From Syntrophobacteraceae bacterium (GTDB lineage Bacteria > Desulfobacterota > Syntrophobacteria > Syntrophobacterales > Syntrophobacteraceae), in NCBI GenBank assembly GCA_031292215.1, contig JARLHO010000138.1, forward strand, positions 1-45,938: a stretch of DNA of 45,938 nucleotides. Direction: 5' to 3'. Under the pieces are notes generated by a model that worked only from the letters and a program-made list of their open reading frames with translations, was not told where the DNA came from and did no database searches. The translations under genes were made by a program, and so were the position numbers. Shown here in pieces: positions 17,648 to 26,183 of this stretch; position 1 is the stretch's first letter; each line of letters starts with the position of its first letter.

Positions 17648-18853
17648 TCATTTCGTCAACTGGATGGCGGTTATCGCAGGATAGGCTACCGACATGACAA
17701 TGTTTAGGAACTTCTGCAGTTCGGCCACGGAGGCGTTGGAGACATACAGCAGGTCCTTGTCCTTGACCATGAAATCCTGAGCGGCGAAAAATGTGGCCGG
17801 ATCTTTTAAATTCGCCACGTAGACCACGGGGACTCTACCGTCCTTTGTGGTCAAAACAGGCTTGTTTGGCCAGTCCATGAGCTCTTTAGGTTCGAAGCGA
17901 AAGACAAAAATCGATTTTGCGTCGGCCCGGTTATCGTTTAATCCCCCGGAGCGCCCGAGCGCCTGGATAAGAGAAATGCCCTGCGCCTCGAAATTGACTT
18001 CATCGTTTTTGCCTGTCGCCCCCAGCACGGTGAAGCTCTTGGGTTGATAGAACGCGGTAACGACATCCCCCGGGTCCAGAAGAATATTTTGCCTCGGATC
18101 CCGGATGATCGTCTCGAGCGGGAGCGAATACACCTTTTTTCCGCGAGTGACCTGGATCATCGTCTTAACGATTGGCTGCTGGGCGCCCCCGGCCGAAGCA
18201 ATGGCGTCGAGCAGCCTCTCTCCCCGGGGCGTAAGCGGCATGCGCACGCTCTGTTTTACTTCCCCGACCACTGTCACGTAGGCCGAAGAATTGCGAACGA
18301 GGCGCACCAGCACCTGGGGCTGGTGCGCTATTCCCTGCAACCGCTTCGTTATCTGTGCCGCTATAGCCTCCAGGGTGTGTCCCGCAGCGGGTATCCTGCC
18401 CGCAAAGGGGATCGATATGGTTCCATCGCTTTCCACCATTTGATCGGGTATGGTCGCCCCTCGCGAAGAGGGAAGAGCCGTGGGCGCCGCCCCGCTGGTA
18501 GTCTCGATCACCGTGCTGCCAAAAAGCGTTGCCGGCGGCGCCTCCCAGATACTCACCTCCAGAAGATCGCCCGGGCCAACAACATATTGCATTGGCCCCT
18601 GTTCTCCGAAAACTTTCGAAAAAGGACATCTCTTCTGACTGTTTTCCAACAAGGCGGCAACCGATCCCGTCAGGTCGATGACCTGGATGCCCCGGGGAGG
18701 TTTGCCCGGAGCAGGCGGCTTGCCCGCGTCGATAATGGCTTTTCCGCTCGGGCCCGAATCCGGCATCCACGCGCATCCGCTCAAAACGGCTGAAGCAAGA
18801 AAACAACAGAGCGTAAAAAAAGAAAAAAACCTGAAACATTGCCTGTTTCTCAT
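17648..18853 (-). CDS. Wza/KpsD-type polysaccharide export lipoprotein
   Basis: A 401-residue outer-membrane export protein. The signal peptide ends in the lipobox VLSGC with C27 as the lipidated residue. A polysaccharide-export domain begins near residue 85 (QYVVGPGDLLEVSIWE) and is followed by SLBB-type beta-grasp units (YVTVVGEV; SFTVLGATG). The ATG at 18853 is set by the signal peptide and an AGGAG six bases upstream; the longer in-frame extension to 19150 is not credible. It would form the ring-shaped outer-membrane exit that works with KpsE and the KpsMT transporter of the same locus. Confidence 0.92.
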   Translation of the reverse strand: MRNRQCFRFFSFFTLCCFLASAVLSGCAWMPDSGPSGKAIIDAGKPPAPGKPPRGIQVIDLTGSVAALLENSQKRCPFSKVFGEQGPMQYVVGPGDLLEVSIWEAPPATLFGSTVIETTSGAAPTALPSSRGATIPDQMVESDGTISIPFAGRIPAAGHTLEAIAAQITKRLQGIAHQPQVLVRLVRNSSAYVTVVGEVKQSVRMPLTPRGERLLDAIASAGGAQQPIVKTMIQVTRGKKVYSLPLETIIRDPRQNILLDPGDVVTAFYQPKSFTVLGATGKNDEVNFEAQGISLIQALGRSGGLNDNRADAKSIFVFRFEPKELMDWPNKPVLTTKDGRVPVVYVANLKDPATFFAAQDFMVKDKDLLYVSNASVAELQKFLNIVMSVAYPAITAIQLTK

Positions 18854-19168
18854 GGTGCTCCTAACCCGGCAAAAATATCGCTGACCATAGACCGTGAATC
18901 GTGCAGGAGGGGAGAGCGGCTGCGACAAGCCCGGGCAAGGCCCCCCGAGGATATGCGATTCTTCTTTTTGTTTTGAGTAGCTTACATCAACACCATTTGT
19001 TGTCACCCCGAAAGCGCCCTTTGAACCGGCAAAAGTCTTTTTCAATCGGAAACCCGGGTCTTGACGGCGGCGGGCGCGATACTGCGTGCGTCCACCCTGC
19101 ACCGGGCGCGGATCTTGTAAGGTGGGCAAAAGCTTCATCTTGCCCACCAACAGCTTTCCCGATGGACA
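18854..19168 (-). other. Intergenic spacer before the export gene, with hairpin 19121-19148
   Basis: This 315-bp gap holds no gene. A perfect 9-bp stem GGTGGGCAA/TTGCCCACC (19121-19129 with 19140-19148, 10-base loop) lies about 20 bases past the stop of the triple-glycosyltransferase gene. No T-run follows on the minus strand, so it may be an mRNA-stabilising hairpin rather than an intrinsic terminator. I found no clear -35/-10 pair for the export gene. Confidence 0.45.
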
Positions 19169-22100
19169 CTAGCTACTTCGCTCGGCAGCCGTGACGGTAT
19201 CGGGCATCCAGCGCCGATACCACTGACCGTCCAGAATGACTCCGAGTAGATTTTTGGTGCTTTGTTTCCAGGTGAGCGAAACCATGGTCGACGATCGTGG
19301 CGCCTTGGCGGCTTCATGGAGTGAGAGCCAATCAACCACGACATCCGCCAAAGCCTCGGGGTCCAAGCCGCTGAAATAGGAGGCATGCTCTCCGGCCACC
19401 TCGCGAAACACGGGTATATCTCGAGCCAGTATGGGCAGCTCATTACGGGCGGCTTCGATCAGCGGCAGACCGAAACCTTCGCCCTCGGAGGCGGCGATAA
19501 GACACGTGGAAAGTTCGTAGACTCTTTCGAGGTATTCGTCACTTATACCTTCGAGCCAAAACAGCCGCCGGCCGTTCTGCCGATGTTCGCGCAGCATGCC
19601 GGCCAGTTCCTCCACCATCCACCCTTTTTTCCCCACTATCACCAGGTTGACATCGACTCCCCGGCGCCAGAGCTGCTCAAAGGCGCCCAACGTTTGCTTA
19701 TGCCCCTTGCGGGGTTCAATGGTTCCCACCATCAAGAAAGTCGGGCGGCTCGCCAATTTGTCAAGGACAAGGCTTGCGTCAATCGGCAACCCTTCCGTGC
19801 TGAGCGAATTTGCAAAGTCCGCCCCATTGTGAGACCAGCCGATGGAAAACGGACGGAGCCGGCCGGGACCGGATACCGTCAACCATTGGAACAGTTCGTC
19901 GGCCACCGAGCGGGAAACACAGACAGCGCCATCGCAATTGGCCACCGCCTCGATCCAGCGGGCGTGCTTTTGCGATGCGCCATCCTCAAAACAATGAGGC
20001 AAGAGTATGGGGAGCAGGTCATGGATCAGGAAGTAAACCCTGACGCCAATCTTTCTTAGATGGTTATAGAACTCGGTCTGGCTCGTCACCACATCGGCCT
20101 GGAAGTCCAACCCGAAGAAAACGTCGCCACTGAAAGCTTCCACCGGCTCATCGCAAAGCCCATGAGCGGAACAGCCCAGAAACCGCAGGGTGAACCTGCG
20201 CGCATACCGGTAGCCAGGGACATGAGCATCGGCGTAAACGGGTTCGACTCGGTAACCCTCGGGCGGGTTCTCCAAAAGTTCGGCCAGAACGCCTTTAACT
20301 ACCCGCTGAATGCCGCTCTTTGCATCGCGGCAAATCAACTCCGAAATGTCCAAGAGCAACTGCTTGCCCGTCGGAGGGCTGTCATTTTGGGCTATGCACC
20401 CGGCCAGTTGCAGCCAGTGCTCCTCGCCCTCCGGGGCCCCTTGGATTTCCGCCGCCGCCCGGATGAGGGCGCCTTTTCCACTGCGAGCCCGGTCATAAAA
20501 GCGCTCGATCGCCTCGGCATACTGGTCCGAGCAGCCACGCGCAAGGGGCTGAGCGCAGACTGCCTCACGCGCTCGCCCGCCCAGGTCGCGCCGCTTTTTA
20601 TCGTCTCTCCATAGATTTTCCAGAGCAGCCGCCAGGTCCGCGCCCTCGGGCGCCTCTTCGATCATGCACACGGCATCGGCGGGAAAGTCCCCCGTATGGC
20701 CGTTGGCGTTGACAATGGTGGCAAGCCCGTGGCTCATGCAGTCCAAAATGTTTATGGAGGCCTCGGCGGAGGGGCCGACAAAAAGCTGAACCGCCGTATC
20801 GGCGCCCGCGATATGGAGACGAAGCCGTTCCGAACTTATCCTGCCGGTAATGCTGATGCGATCGGAAGCGCCACTGGCTGCGATGGAATCGAGCAGCCGG
20901 GTATGATATCGGCCCCCATCGCCCTCACCGACGAATACGAGCCGGCACTTTTTGTCCTCCCGGAGCCGCGAAGCGAGCCAGCCCTCCAGTATCCGGTGAC
21001 TTTGCCCCTCGGGGCCCATTTCGCCGATACTGCACACTACATGGTCGTCCTGGTTCCACCCCAGCACCTTGCGAGCCGCCGTTCGCCCCGGGCCGGCCGG
21101 GCAAACACGTTGGAAAGGGATAACCGACCAGTCCTTGGTCAAACCTTTCCCGAACCATCTCTGGCCAAGGCTTCGCAAATGGTTGGAGCCGACGATGACT
21201 CCCAATGCGTTTTCGACAACGACCCGGTTACAGGGATATCTCCACCGATCCGTTTCCTTTTCCCGGTATTTTTCCACCACCGCGCTGTAGCCGTGAGAAT
21301 GGTAGAGCTCCCGCGCCATCTCGTCGGCGCCCGTGGAAGAAAACAGGGCGCCCAGGAAAAAGTCGTTCAATACGACCACGCCCGGCGCACGGACCAAGAT
21401 ATCGCGGACATCCACGCACGGTGGCGAACTGTCGATCTGGTAGAGTATTCGATCGTAGATGTGGACATTGTCTAGAAACCAGTCGAAATCGCGTTGCCTC
21501 ATCCACCTGTTTTCGGAGTCGGCGGCCCCGGGCGCAATAACATCGATATCGTAGTGGCGGGAAAGCTCCGGCGGGAGTCCGCCGTGGTAAGCCCGGATTC
21601 GGTTGTTTTCGGTGGAAAAAGACGCCACGTATGCCAGCTTTGGCCTGTGCCGGGGAAGTCGGGCGTGCTGCTCTCGCGGTGAATCGTGTAACTGTTCGAA
21701 CAGCAAAATCGCCCGCCTTGCGCTTTCATCCCAGGAAAATTTCCCCGATTGCCGAAGGCCGTGTTCAATGAGAGCCCGACGATAGCCTTCGTCGGTGAGG
21801 ACATGTGAGAGTCTTTCCGCAATCGCTCCCGGATCGGCAGGGTCAAACAACGCGTCTTCACGCCCGATCACCTCCGGCAGGCTGCTGGTGTTCGAAGCGA
21901 TCACCGGCGCGCCGCAGGCCATAGCCTCCAGCGCCGGCAGGCCGAAGCCTTCGTGGCGCGAAGGAAACACAAAGGCCTCGCACAGGTTGTAGAGCGCAAT
22001 CAAGTCTTTTTCGGCCACATAGCCGGTCACAATGATTTCGTCTTCAGCCAGCCCCAGCTCCTCGATCAGGGCCTCCAGCAAATAGCCCTTGCCGTGGAGC

Positions 22101-22891
22101 GCGCAAACGAGAGCAAGTTGATGAGCGCGTCGCAAAGACTCCGGCAGAAGCGCATAGGCGCGGATCATCCCCTCCATATTTTTATGATACTCAATTGTGC
22201 CATTATACATGACAAAGGGGCGCGAAAGGCCGTAGCGTTCCTTGAGCCTGGATTTGGTCTCGCTGCTTGGAGGCACGGGTTGGAAACAAGACTCCGCGCC
22301 CTCGCTGATATTGACCACCCGTTCCTCGGGGAATCCGAGATACCGTATTGCTTCCTGACGTGAAGACTCGGAAACCGCCAGCAAAAGATCGGCCCTGCGG
22401 AGCTGATCGAGCTTGCACTCATACCAGGACTCGATCGCCGGATTACTCAGAAACCGCGTCCTGTTTATGAGTGGTATCAGGTCGTGAATTGTTACCGCAG
22501 TAGGGATTGCCCGGGCAAAAAGGGCCACGCTCGTTACCGCATTATCACCCCAACCCCAGCCTTCAAACAAACTGGGGATATGGACAACATCGGGTTCCAG
22601 CTTTGCCAGAAAAGCCTCGCGGACCAGTTCCGCCGCTTTCCTGCGCCAACTGTTGTCGTGATGGACCGGGCCGGGCGCGCTCCACACCCGGATGTTTTCC
22701 GGGGGCAAAAGCCCGTCGAACTCTGCCCGAATAGGCTCAATCGTCGAGGCAAAAAGGCCGTTTAGCGCAATGACGATCTCGTGCTCCTGCGCATTGCGCA
22801 GTATTGCCTTTGTCAAAGCCAAGCTATAGCGACCTATGCCGCGCTCTCGTGAGCCCGTTTGCGTCCCCTGCAGGTCAATTGCAATTCGCAT
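19169..22891 (-). CDS. Triple-domain GT4 glycosyltransferase fusion
   Basis: A 1240-residue protein with three GT-B domains in tandem. Domain 1 (about 1-405) has the RGIGRY acceptor-side start, a YNGTIEYHKN segment and an E-x7-E motif at E314/E322 (EGFGLPALEAM). Domain 2 (about 416-805) is more diverged, with IGEMGPEG and a weak GPSAEASINILDCM in place of the usual motif. Domain 3 (about 843-1240) has VGTIEPRKGH and EGFGLPLIEAA and closely resembles the standalone GT at 26184-27446, including a shared GIQRVVKGVL-type segment. ATG start, 5 bases after the DUF4214 gene. Such fusions can add several sugars of a repeat unit processively; domain 2 may be inactive or bind only. Confidence 0.9.
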   Translation of the reverse strand: MRIAIDLQGTQTGSRERGIGRYSLALTKAILRNAQEHEIVIALNGLFASTIEPIRAEFDGLLPPENIRVWSAPGPVHHDNSWRRKAAELVREAFLAKLEPDVVHIPSLFEGWGWGDNAVTSVALFARAIPTAVTIHDLIPLINRTRFLSNPAIESWYECKLDQLRRADLLLAVSESSRQEAIRYLGFPEERVVNISEGAESCFQPVPPSSETKSRLKERYGLSRPFVMYNGTIEYHKNMEGMIRAYALLPESLRRAHQLALVCALHGKGYLLEALIEELGLAEDEIIVTGYVAEKDLIALYNLCEAFVFPSRHEGFGLPALEAMACGAPVIASNTSSLPEVIGREDALFDPADPGAIAERLSHVLTDEGYRRALIEHGLRQSGKFSWDESARRAILLFEQLHDSPREQHARLPRHRPKLAYVASFSTENNRIRAYHGGLPPELSRHYDIDVIAPGAADSENRWMRQRDFDWFLDNVHIYDRILYQIDSSPPCVDVRDILVRAPGVVVLNDFFLGALFSSTGADEMARELYHSHGYSAVVEKYREKETDRWRYPCNRVVVENALGVIVGSNHLRSLGQRWFGKGLTKDWSVIPFQRVCPAGPGRTAARKVLGWNQDDHVVCSIGEMGPEGQSHRILEGWLASRLREDKKCRLVFVGEGDGGRYHTRLLDSIAASGASDRISITGRISSERLRLHIAGADTAVQLFVGPSAEASINILDCMSHGLATIVNANGHTGDFPADAVCMIEEAPEGADLAAALENLWRDDKKRRDLGGRAREAVCAQPLARGCSDQYAEAIERFYDRARSGKGALIRAAAEIQGAPEGEEHWLQLAGCIAQNDSPPTGKQLLLDISELICRDAKSGIQRVVKGVLAELLENPPEGYRVEPVYADAHVPGYRYARRFTLRFLGCSAHGLCDEPVEAFSGDVFFGLDFQADVVTSQTEFYNHLRKIGVRVYFLIHDLLPILLPHCFEDGASQKHARWIEAVANCDGAVCVSRSVADELFQWLTVSGPGRLRPFSIGWSHNGADFANSLSTEGLPIDASLVLDKLASRPTFLMVGTIEPRKGHKQTLGAFEQLWRRGVDVNLVIVGKKGWMVEELAGMLREHRQNGRRLFWLEGISDEYLERVYELSTCLIAASEGEGFGLPLIEAARNELPILARDIPVFREVAGEHASYFSGLDPEALADVVVDWLSLHEAAKAPRSSTMVSLTWKQSTKNLLGVILDGQWYRRWMPDTVTAAERSS

Positions 22892-22895
22892 TGTG

Positions 22896-24155
22896 CTAGC
22901 TCTTTGTATTATTTCTGGATGCTGCGGCCTTTAACTGGAAATAGACGGTCCTCGCCCGCGCCGGCAGTTGCTCGAAACCTTCAGGAATGGATGGCGCCAG
23001 GGGAGAGGCCGAATCCGTTCCCGCCCGTGGTGAACCCTTGCCGCCCCTTGCCCTGGAAATCGATTGGATCGGGTGCGCGATGAGGCTTCCAATTTTGGCA
23101 AGCGGGTTCAGCCATTTTGTTCTATCGTATCTTCCAAGCGCTTTCTCCAACCCCGGGATAGTCACGGAGCGGGCCTGCCCCTCAAGAGAAAGCCGCAGGT
23201 TCGCCACTATCTCGATCTTCGGGGACCCCGAACGCAATCGGTCCAAATAATGGCTTAGTCCGTCCGTATCCGGGGCTCGGCCCAGAAAAGTCCGATAAGC
23301 GCAGCAAAGGAAATGGTAGTCCTGCAACGCAAGAATTTCCCCTAAAGAGGCGGCGACCCGGTTAAGCGATTTCATTGCGTCGCCCAGACCTTCAATCTCG
23401 GCGCAATAACGGTTACCCTCGTCTGAGGAGCGCAACAAGGCCAATATATGTATCTTGGGGAACCCCTTGCCAAGCAAGCCCCTACACTCGCCCAACTCGG
23501 CATTATCCGGACCCCGGCCAAGCAGCCCATGGTAGGCGCGCTCAAAAAAGAGCTCGCCATCCAAAGCCAACATTTCCTGGAGCGTGAGGTCTGCCGGTAT
23601 GTTTTCCGCCTCTCCACGAGGCGTTGCCAACCGGAAAGCCGATTCGGCTGCGGGATGGGCTTCCTGGAAAACCTCCACCTCGCCCGGCGCGGGGGCCAAC
23701 CGAGCGCCCTCGCCGGCCGAAGTCGCCATGGCCGGTGGCCAGGTGGTTTGAGCCGGATTCCCCAAAAGGCTCAGGTCGTCCCGGGAGCTAAAGATCGATC
23801 GTAATTTGCGGAGCGGTGACGTGGCTCGCCAGGAGAGCGTGGAGTGGGTCCTTTCCAGAACTCTTTGCAGATACAGCAGGTTGGCTGCAGCCTCTTTGGC
23901 GCTCCGATCGGTTTTCTCCAACAGCGCGGCTTCCCGCCTTGCACACTGCTCCCGTAGCCCTCTCAATTCATCTTTGTGCTTTTGAGCCATATCCGCCCGC
24001 TCTCGCCTGGCCTGTTCCTCAATGGAGAGCAGTTGAGCGGCCATTTGCTCCTCACGCCGCTTCCCCTCCGCAAGTTGGTCCAGGAACCGCTGTTCTCGGC
24101 CGGCGAATGCCAGGTTCAAGGCCTGAATCCGATCAAGCTGCTTATCCTCGTACAT
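22896..24155 (-). CDS. Coiled-coil protein with two DUF4214-like repeats
   Basis: About 419 residues. The first 100 are charged and heptad-like (a long coiled coil) and end in a SWRATSPLRKL motif often seen in glycan-locus coiled-coil proteins. Two DUF4214-like units follow: AYHGLLGRGPDNAEL near residue 205 and AYRTFLGRAPDTDGL near 285, each trailed by a PKI(H/E)I helix. There is no signal peptide or membrane segment. I chose the ATG at 24155 for its GGGAG box 7 bases upstream; a GTG at 24176 is the alternative. DUF4214 repeats usually accompany cell-surface or glycan proteins. It may scaffold the glycosyltransferases encoded on both sides; no catalytic motif is visible. Confidence 0.72.
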   Translation of the reverse strand: MYEDKQLDRIQALNLAFAGREQRFLDQLAEGKRREEQMAAQLLSIEEQARRERADMAQKHKDELRGLREQCARREAALLEKTDRSAKEAAANLLYLQRVLERTHSTLSWRATSPLRKLRSIFSSRDDLSLLGNPAQTTWPPAMATSAGEGARLAPAPGEVEVFQEAHPAAESAFRLATPRGEAENIPADLTLQEMLALDGELFFERAYHGLLGRGPDNAELGECRGLLGKGFPKIHILALLRSSDEGNRYCAEIEGLGDAMKSLNRVAASLGEILALQDYHFLCCAYRTFLGRAPDTDGLSHYLDRLRSGSPKIEIVANLRLSLEGQARSVTIPGLEKALGRYDRTKWLNPLAKIGSLIAHPIQSISRARGGKGSPRAGTDSASPLAPSIPEGFEQLPARARTVYFQLKAAASRNNTKS

Positions 24156-24178
24156 GAAGTAGCTCCCTGCCCTCACAA

Positions 24179-25912
24179 TTAGCTATCGGATATGCCCCAA
24201 AACGCGGGTGGAGACGGGTGACTATTTTCTGCAGCCCCTTCCAGGGATGAAACACCGATTTGCACTTTCTCTATTCCAAAACCCAATTTTCGAGCGTCCG
24301 TATTAAGAGATAGTGAGAGTGGCGAAGCAAAATTGGACATAGAAAAGCTTATCTCGCATGAGGGGCTGTCAATAACCGCAGAGAAGCTAATTTCTTTACT
24401 CTCTTTTGTTGATGGCCGAAAAAGGACAACCCCGACTTCCTGCTCGCCGACTTCGATTCGAAGGACGGGCGCATGACGGATTATTCCACCAAACGCCTTG
24501 ACAATCATCGTTACACCGATTTCCACTTGTGGTTCCCCGCCCGGCTCTATCGGTATAATCATCTTGGAGTACCGAGCGCCGCTCCATACGCCCCAAGTCT
24601 CAAGGCTGTGAAACCCATCGCCGAAATAATGCGAGGAGGTCGCTTGGCTGAAATCGATCTCGCGGGTTTCGCCGACCCGGAAGGGTTCCCCCTTGGCCGA
24701 TGGAGCAACAGGGCGGCCTTCGGCCTCTCTTAATATCTCGTGAATTTGCCGATCCGACAGATCGAGGTGCATTTTCAACCGCTCCTCCTTCCGCTGCTGA
24801 GCAGCCATCTGGCGGGTCAACTCCGAATAACGGGCCGAACTCTCCGTCTCATTTCGCAGCACTATCTGGCGGGCCCTGGCGCAGTCGCGCAAAAGGTCCT
24901 CGGAGGCAATATCGCAAGGGTTGGAAGACCAAAGCCGCGGTTCATTCGACTGGCGCAACGCCTCCAATCGCTCAATCTGCCGAGGCGAGTATCCGCTCTG
25001 CTGCAACATGTCGCGAATCTGTTTTTCCAGGCGGATAAAATAACCCTTTTCGTCGTCTGTATAGTATCCCTGCGGGATCTGCGAGTCCGAGAAATCAACC
25101 TGTGTTATGCCATGGTCCGAGAGCCTGTTCAGGGTATCGTTCCTGTACTCCTCGGACGTGCTAAGGCTGTCGATGTTTACAAGAATGTCTGAATGATCCA
25201 TGCCTTCGAGTAATCCCAGGCACCAAATAAGGTAAAAACCGAGGTAGGAGTTCTCCGCCGGAAGCCTGCTATTGCTGAAATGCGACCTTTCGATTGTTAT
25301 ATCGGGGTCATGGAACTCTTCGAACTGTATTTCCTTTCTCAGGCGGTCAATAACCTCGGGATGAAATCGCGCATTGAGTATCAACTGGCTTATGGCGTCA
25401 AAATAATTGGCGCACTTAAAAGACCACCACTGGTCCCACGGGTTCCTCCAAAGGTATATATGAAGACCGTTTAACATTCGTTTGATGCCTTGAATTCGAC
25501 ATGACGTCCTGCACTCCTGGATCACGGGACGACCTTTGGCATTCTTTATAAGTGAAGCTAAATAACAAATAAAATCGTGATTGTTGGTATTTTCGAAGTA
25601 CTCGTCATAGATGATCGGTTTAGATATCAACTGACGCCAGTGTTCCCATACTTCAAAAAGTTCCAAATAGTAGGGCGCTCCCAAAGAGGGATGGCGCAAA
25701 AGAGGCTGACTCTGCGCGTCCAATTGGAGTAAACCGCGCGGGTAATCTTTGCAGAGCAATGCTATTTCGTTTACAGGTTCCTGGTAGCACCAAAAGCCGC
25801 CGGTGGAACGCCGAAAGACGGAGAAAAGGTAAGTGCTTCCCGCTCTCCAAAGGGAATGAATGAAGATCGGCGAGTCACTATTCGGATATGGGTGGTTTTT
25901 ACCTTGGGTCAC
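24179..25912 (-). CDS. Sulfotransferase-like protein with a C-terminal beta-sandwich domain
   Basis: 577 residues from a GTG. The N-terminal third looks like a PAPS-dependent sulfotransferase: WRAGSTYLF (residues 22-30) matches the 5'-phosphosulfate loop and YLWRNPWDQWWSF near 153 the 3'-phosphate-binding region. A charged helical linker (about 330-400) leads to a C-terminal beta-rich domain (410-560; GFHSLETWGVWSG, MIIPIEP) like those appended to other glycan-modifying enzymes (DUF7024-like). It probably sulfates the capsule or a capsule sugar precursor. The start lies 4 bases from the target duplication of the family B element, so the original upstream sequence was separated from it and the start is uncertain. 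No good ribosome-binding site is visible. Confidence 0.68.
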   Translation of the reverse strand: MTQGKNHPYPNSDSPIFIHSLWRAGSTYLFSVFRRSTGGFWCYQEPVNEIALLCKDYPRGLLQLDAQSQPLLRHPSLGAPYYLELFEVWEHWRQLISKPIIYDEYFENTNNHDFICYLASLIKNAKGRPVIQECRTSCRIQGIKRMLNGLHIYLWRNPWDQWWSFKCANYFDAISQLILNARFHPEVIDRLRKEIQFEEFHDPDITIERSHFSNSRLPAENSYLGFYLIWCLGLLEGMDHSDILVNIDSLSTSEEYRNDTLNRLSDHGITQVDFSDSQIPQGYYTDDEKGYFIRLEKQIRDMLQQSGYSPRQIERLEALRQSNEPRLWSSNPCDIASEDLLRDCARARQIVLRNETESSARYSELTRQMAAQQRKEERLKMHLDLSDRQIHEILREAEGRPVAPSAKGEPFRVGETREIDFSQATSSHYFGDGFHSLETWGVWSGARYSKMIIPIEPGGEPQVEIGVTMIVKAFGGIIRHAPVLRIEVGEQEVGVVLFRPSTKESKEISFSAVIDSPSCEISFSMSNFASPLSLSLNTDARKLGFGIEKVQIGVSSLEGAAENSHPSPPAFWGISDS

Positions 25913-25926
25913 CGTAGTCCAATACG

Positions 25927-26140
25927 CAATGCTGTTGCTTCAGGGCGATCGACACCTCGAAGTCCCATTTTTTCCCTCGTGCTCTTAGTGGTCTTCGTGG
26001 TTGACTCTTTGTCCCGAGGTCCGTTCGGACTGCGGGCCGGTAGTAAACCACGAAGAACACGAGGAACACGAAGGAAGAGCAAAAAGTATGGAGCTCAGCT
26101 TCTGCGGTCATGCATGATTTTTCTTAAAGCAACAGCATTG
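25927..26140. mobile_element. MITE-like element, family B, with 11-bp target duplication
   Basis: A 214-bp non-coding element. Its ends are perfect 14-bp inverted repeats, CAATGCTGTTGCTT at 25927-25940 and the complement at 26127-26140. It is flanked by identical AGTCCAATACG at 25916-25926 and 26141-26151, the expected footprint of transposition. Inside is a second long imperfect inverted repeat (about 25975-26002 with 26046-26074) built on TTCGTGGTT/AACCACGAA. It has no gene, so it would move with an enzyme supplied in trans; duplications of this length are typical of IS4-type transposases. It separates two co-directional capsule genes and would form a large hairpin in any read-through transcript. 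Confidence 0.85.
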
Positions 26141-26183
26141 AGTCCAATACGTACCGGGTTGCGGCCCTGCCGCCTCAGGCGGC

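Noticed and set aside
17648-19150. Longer start for the export lipoprotein
   Set aside because: The extension past 18853 has no signal sequence logic; the lipoprotein signal and AGGAG fix the internal ATG.
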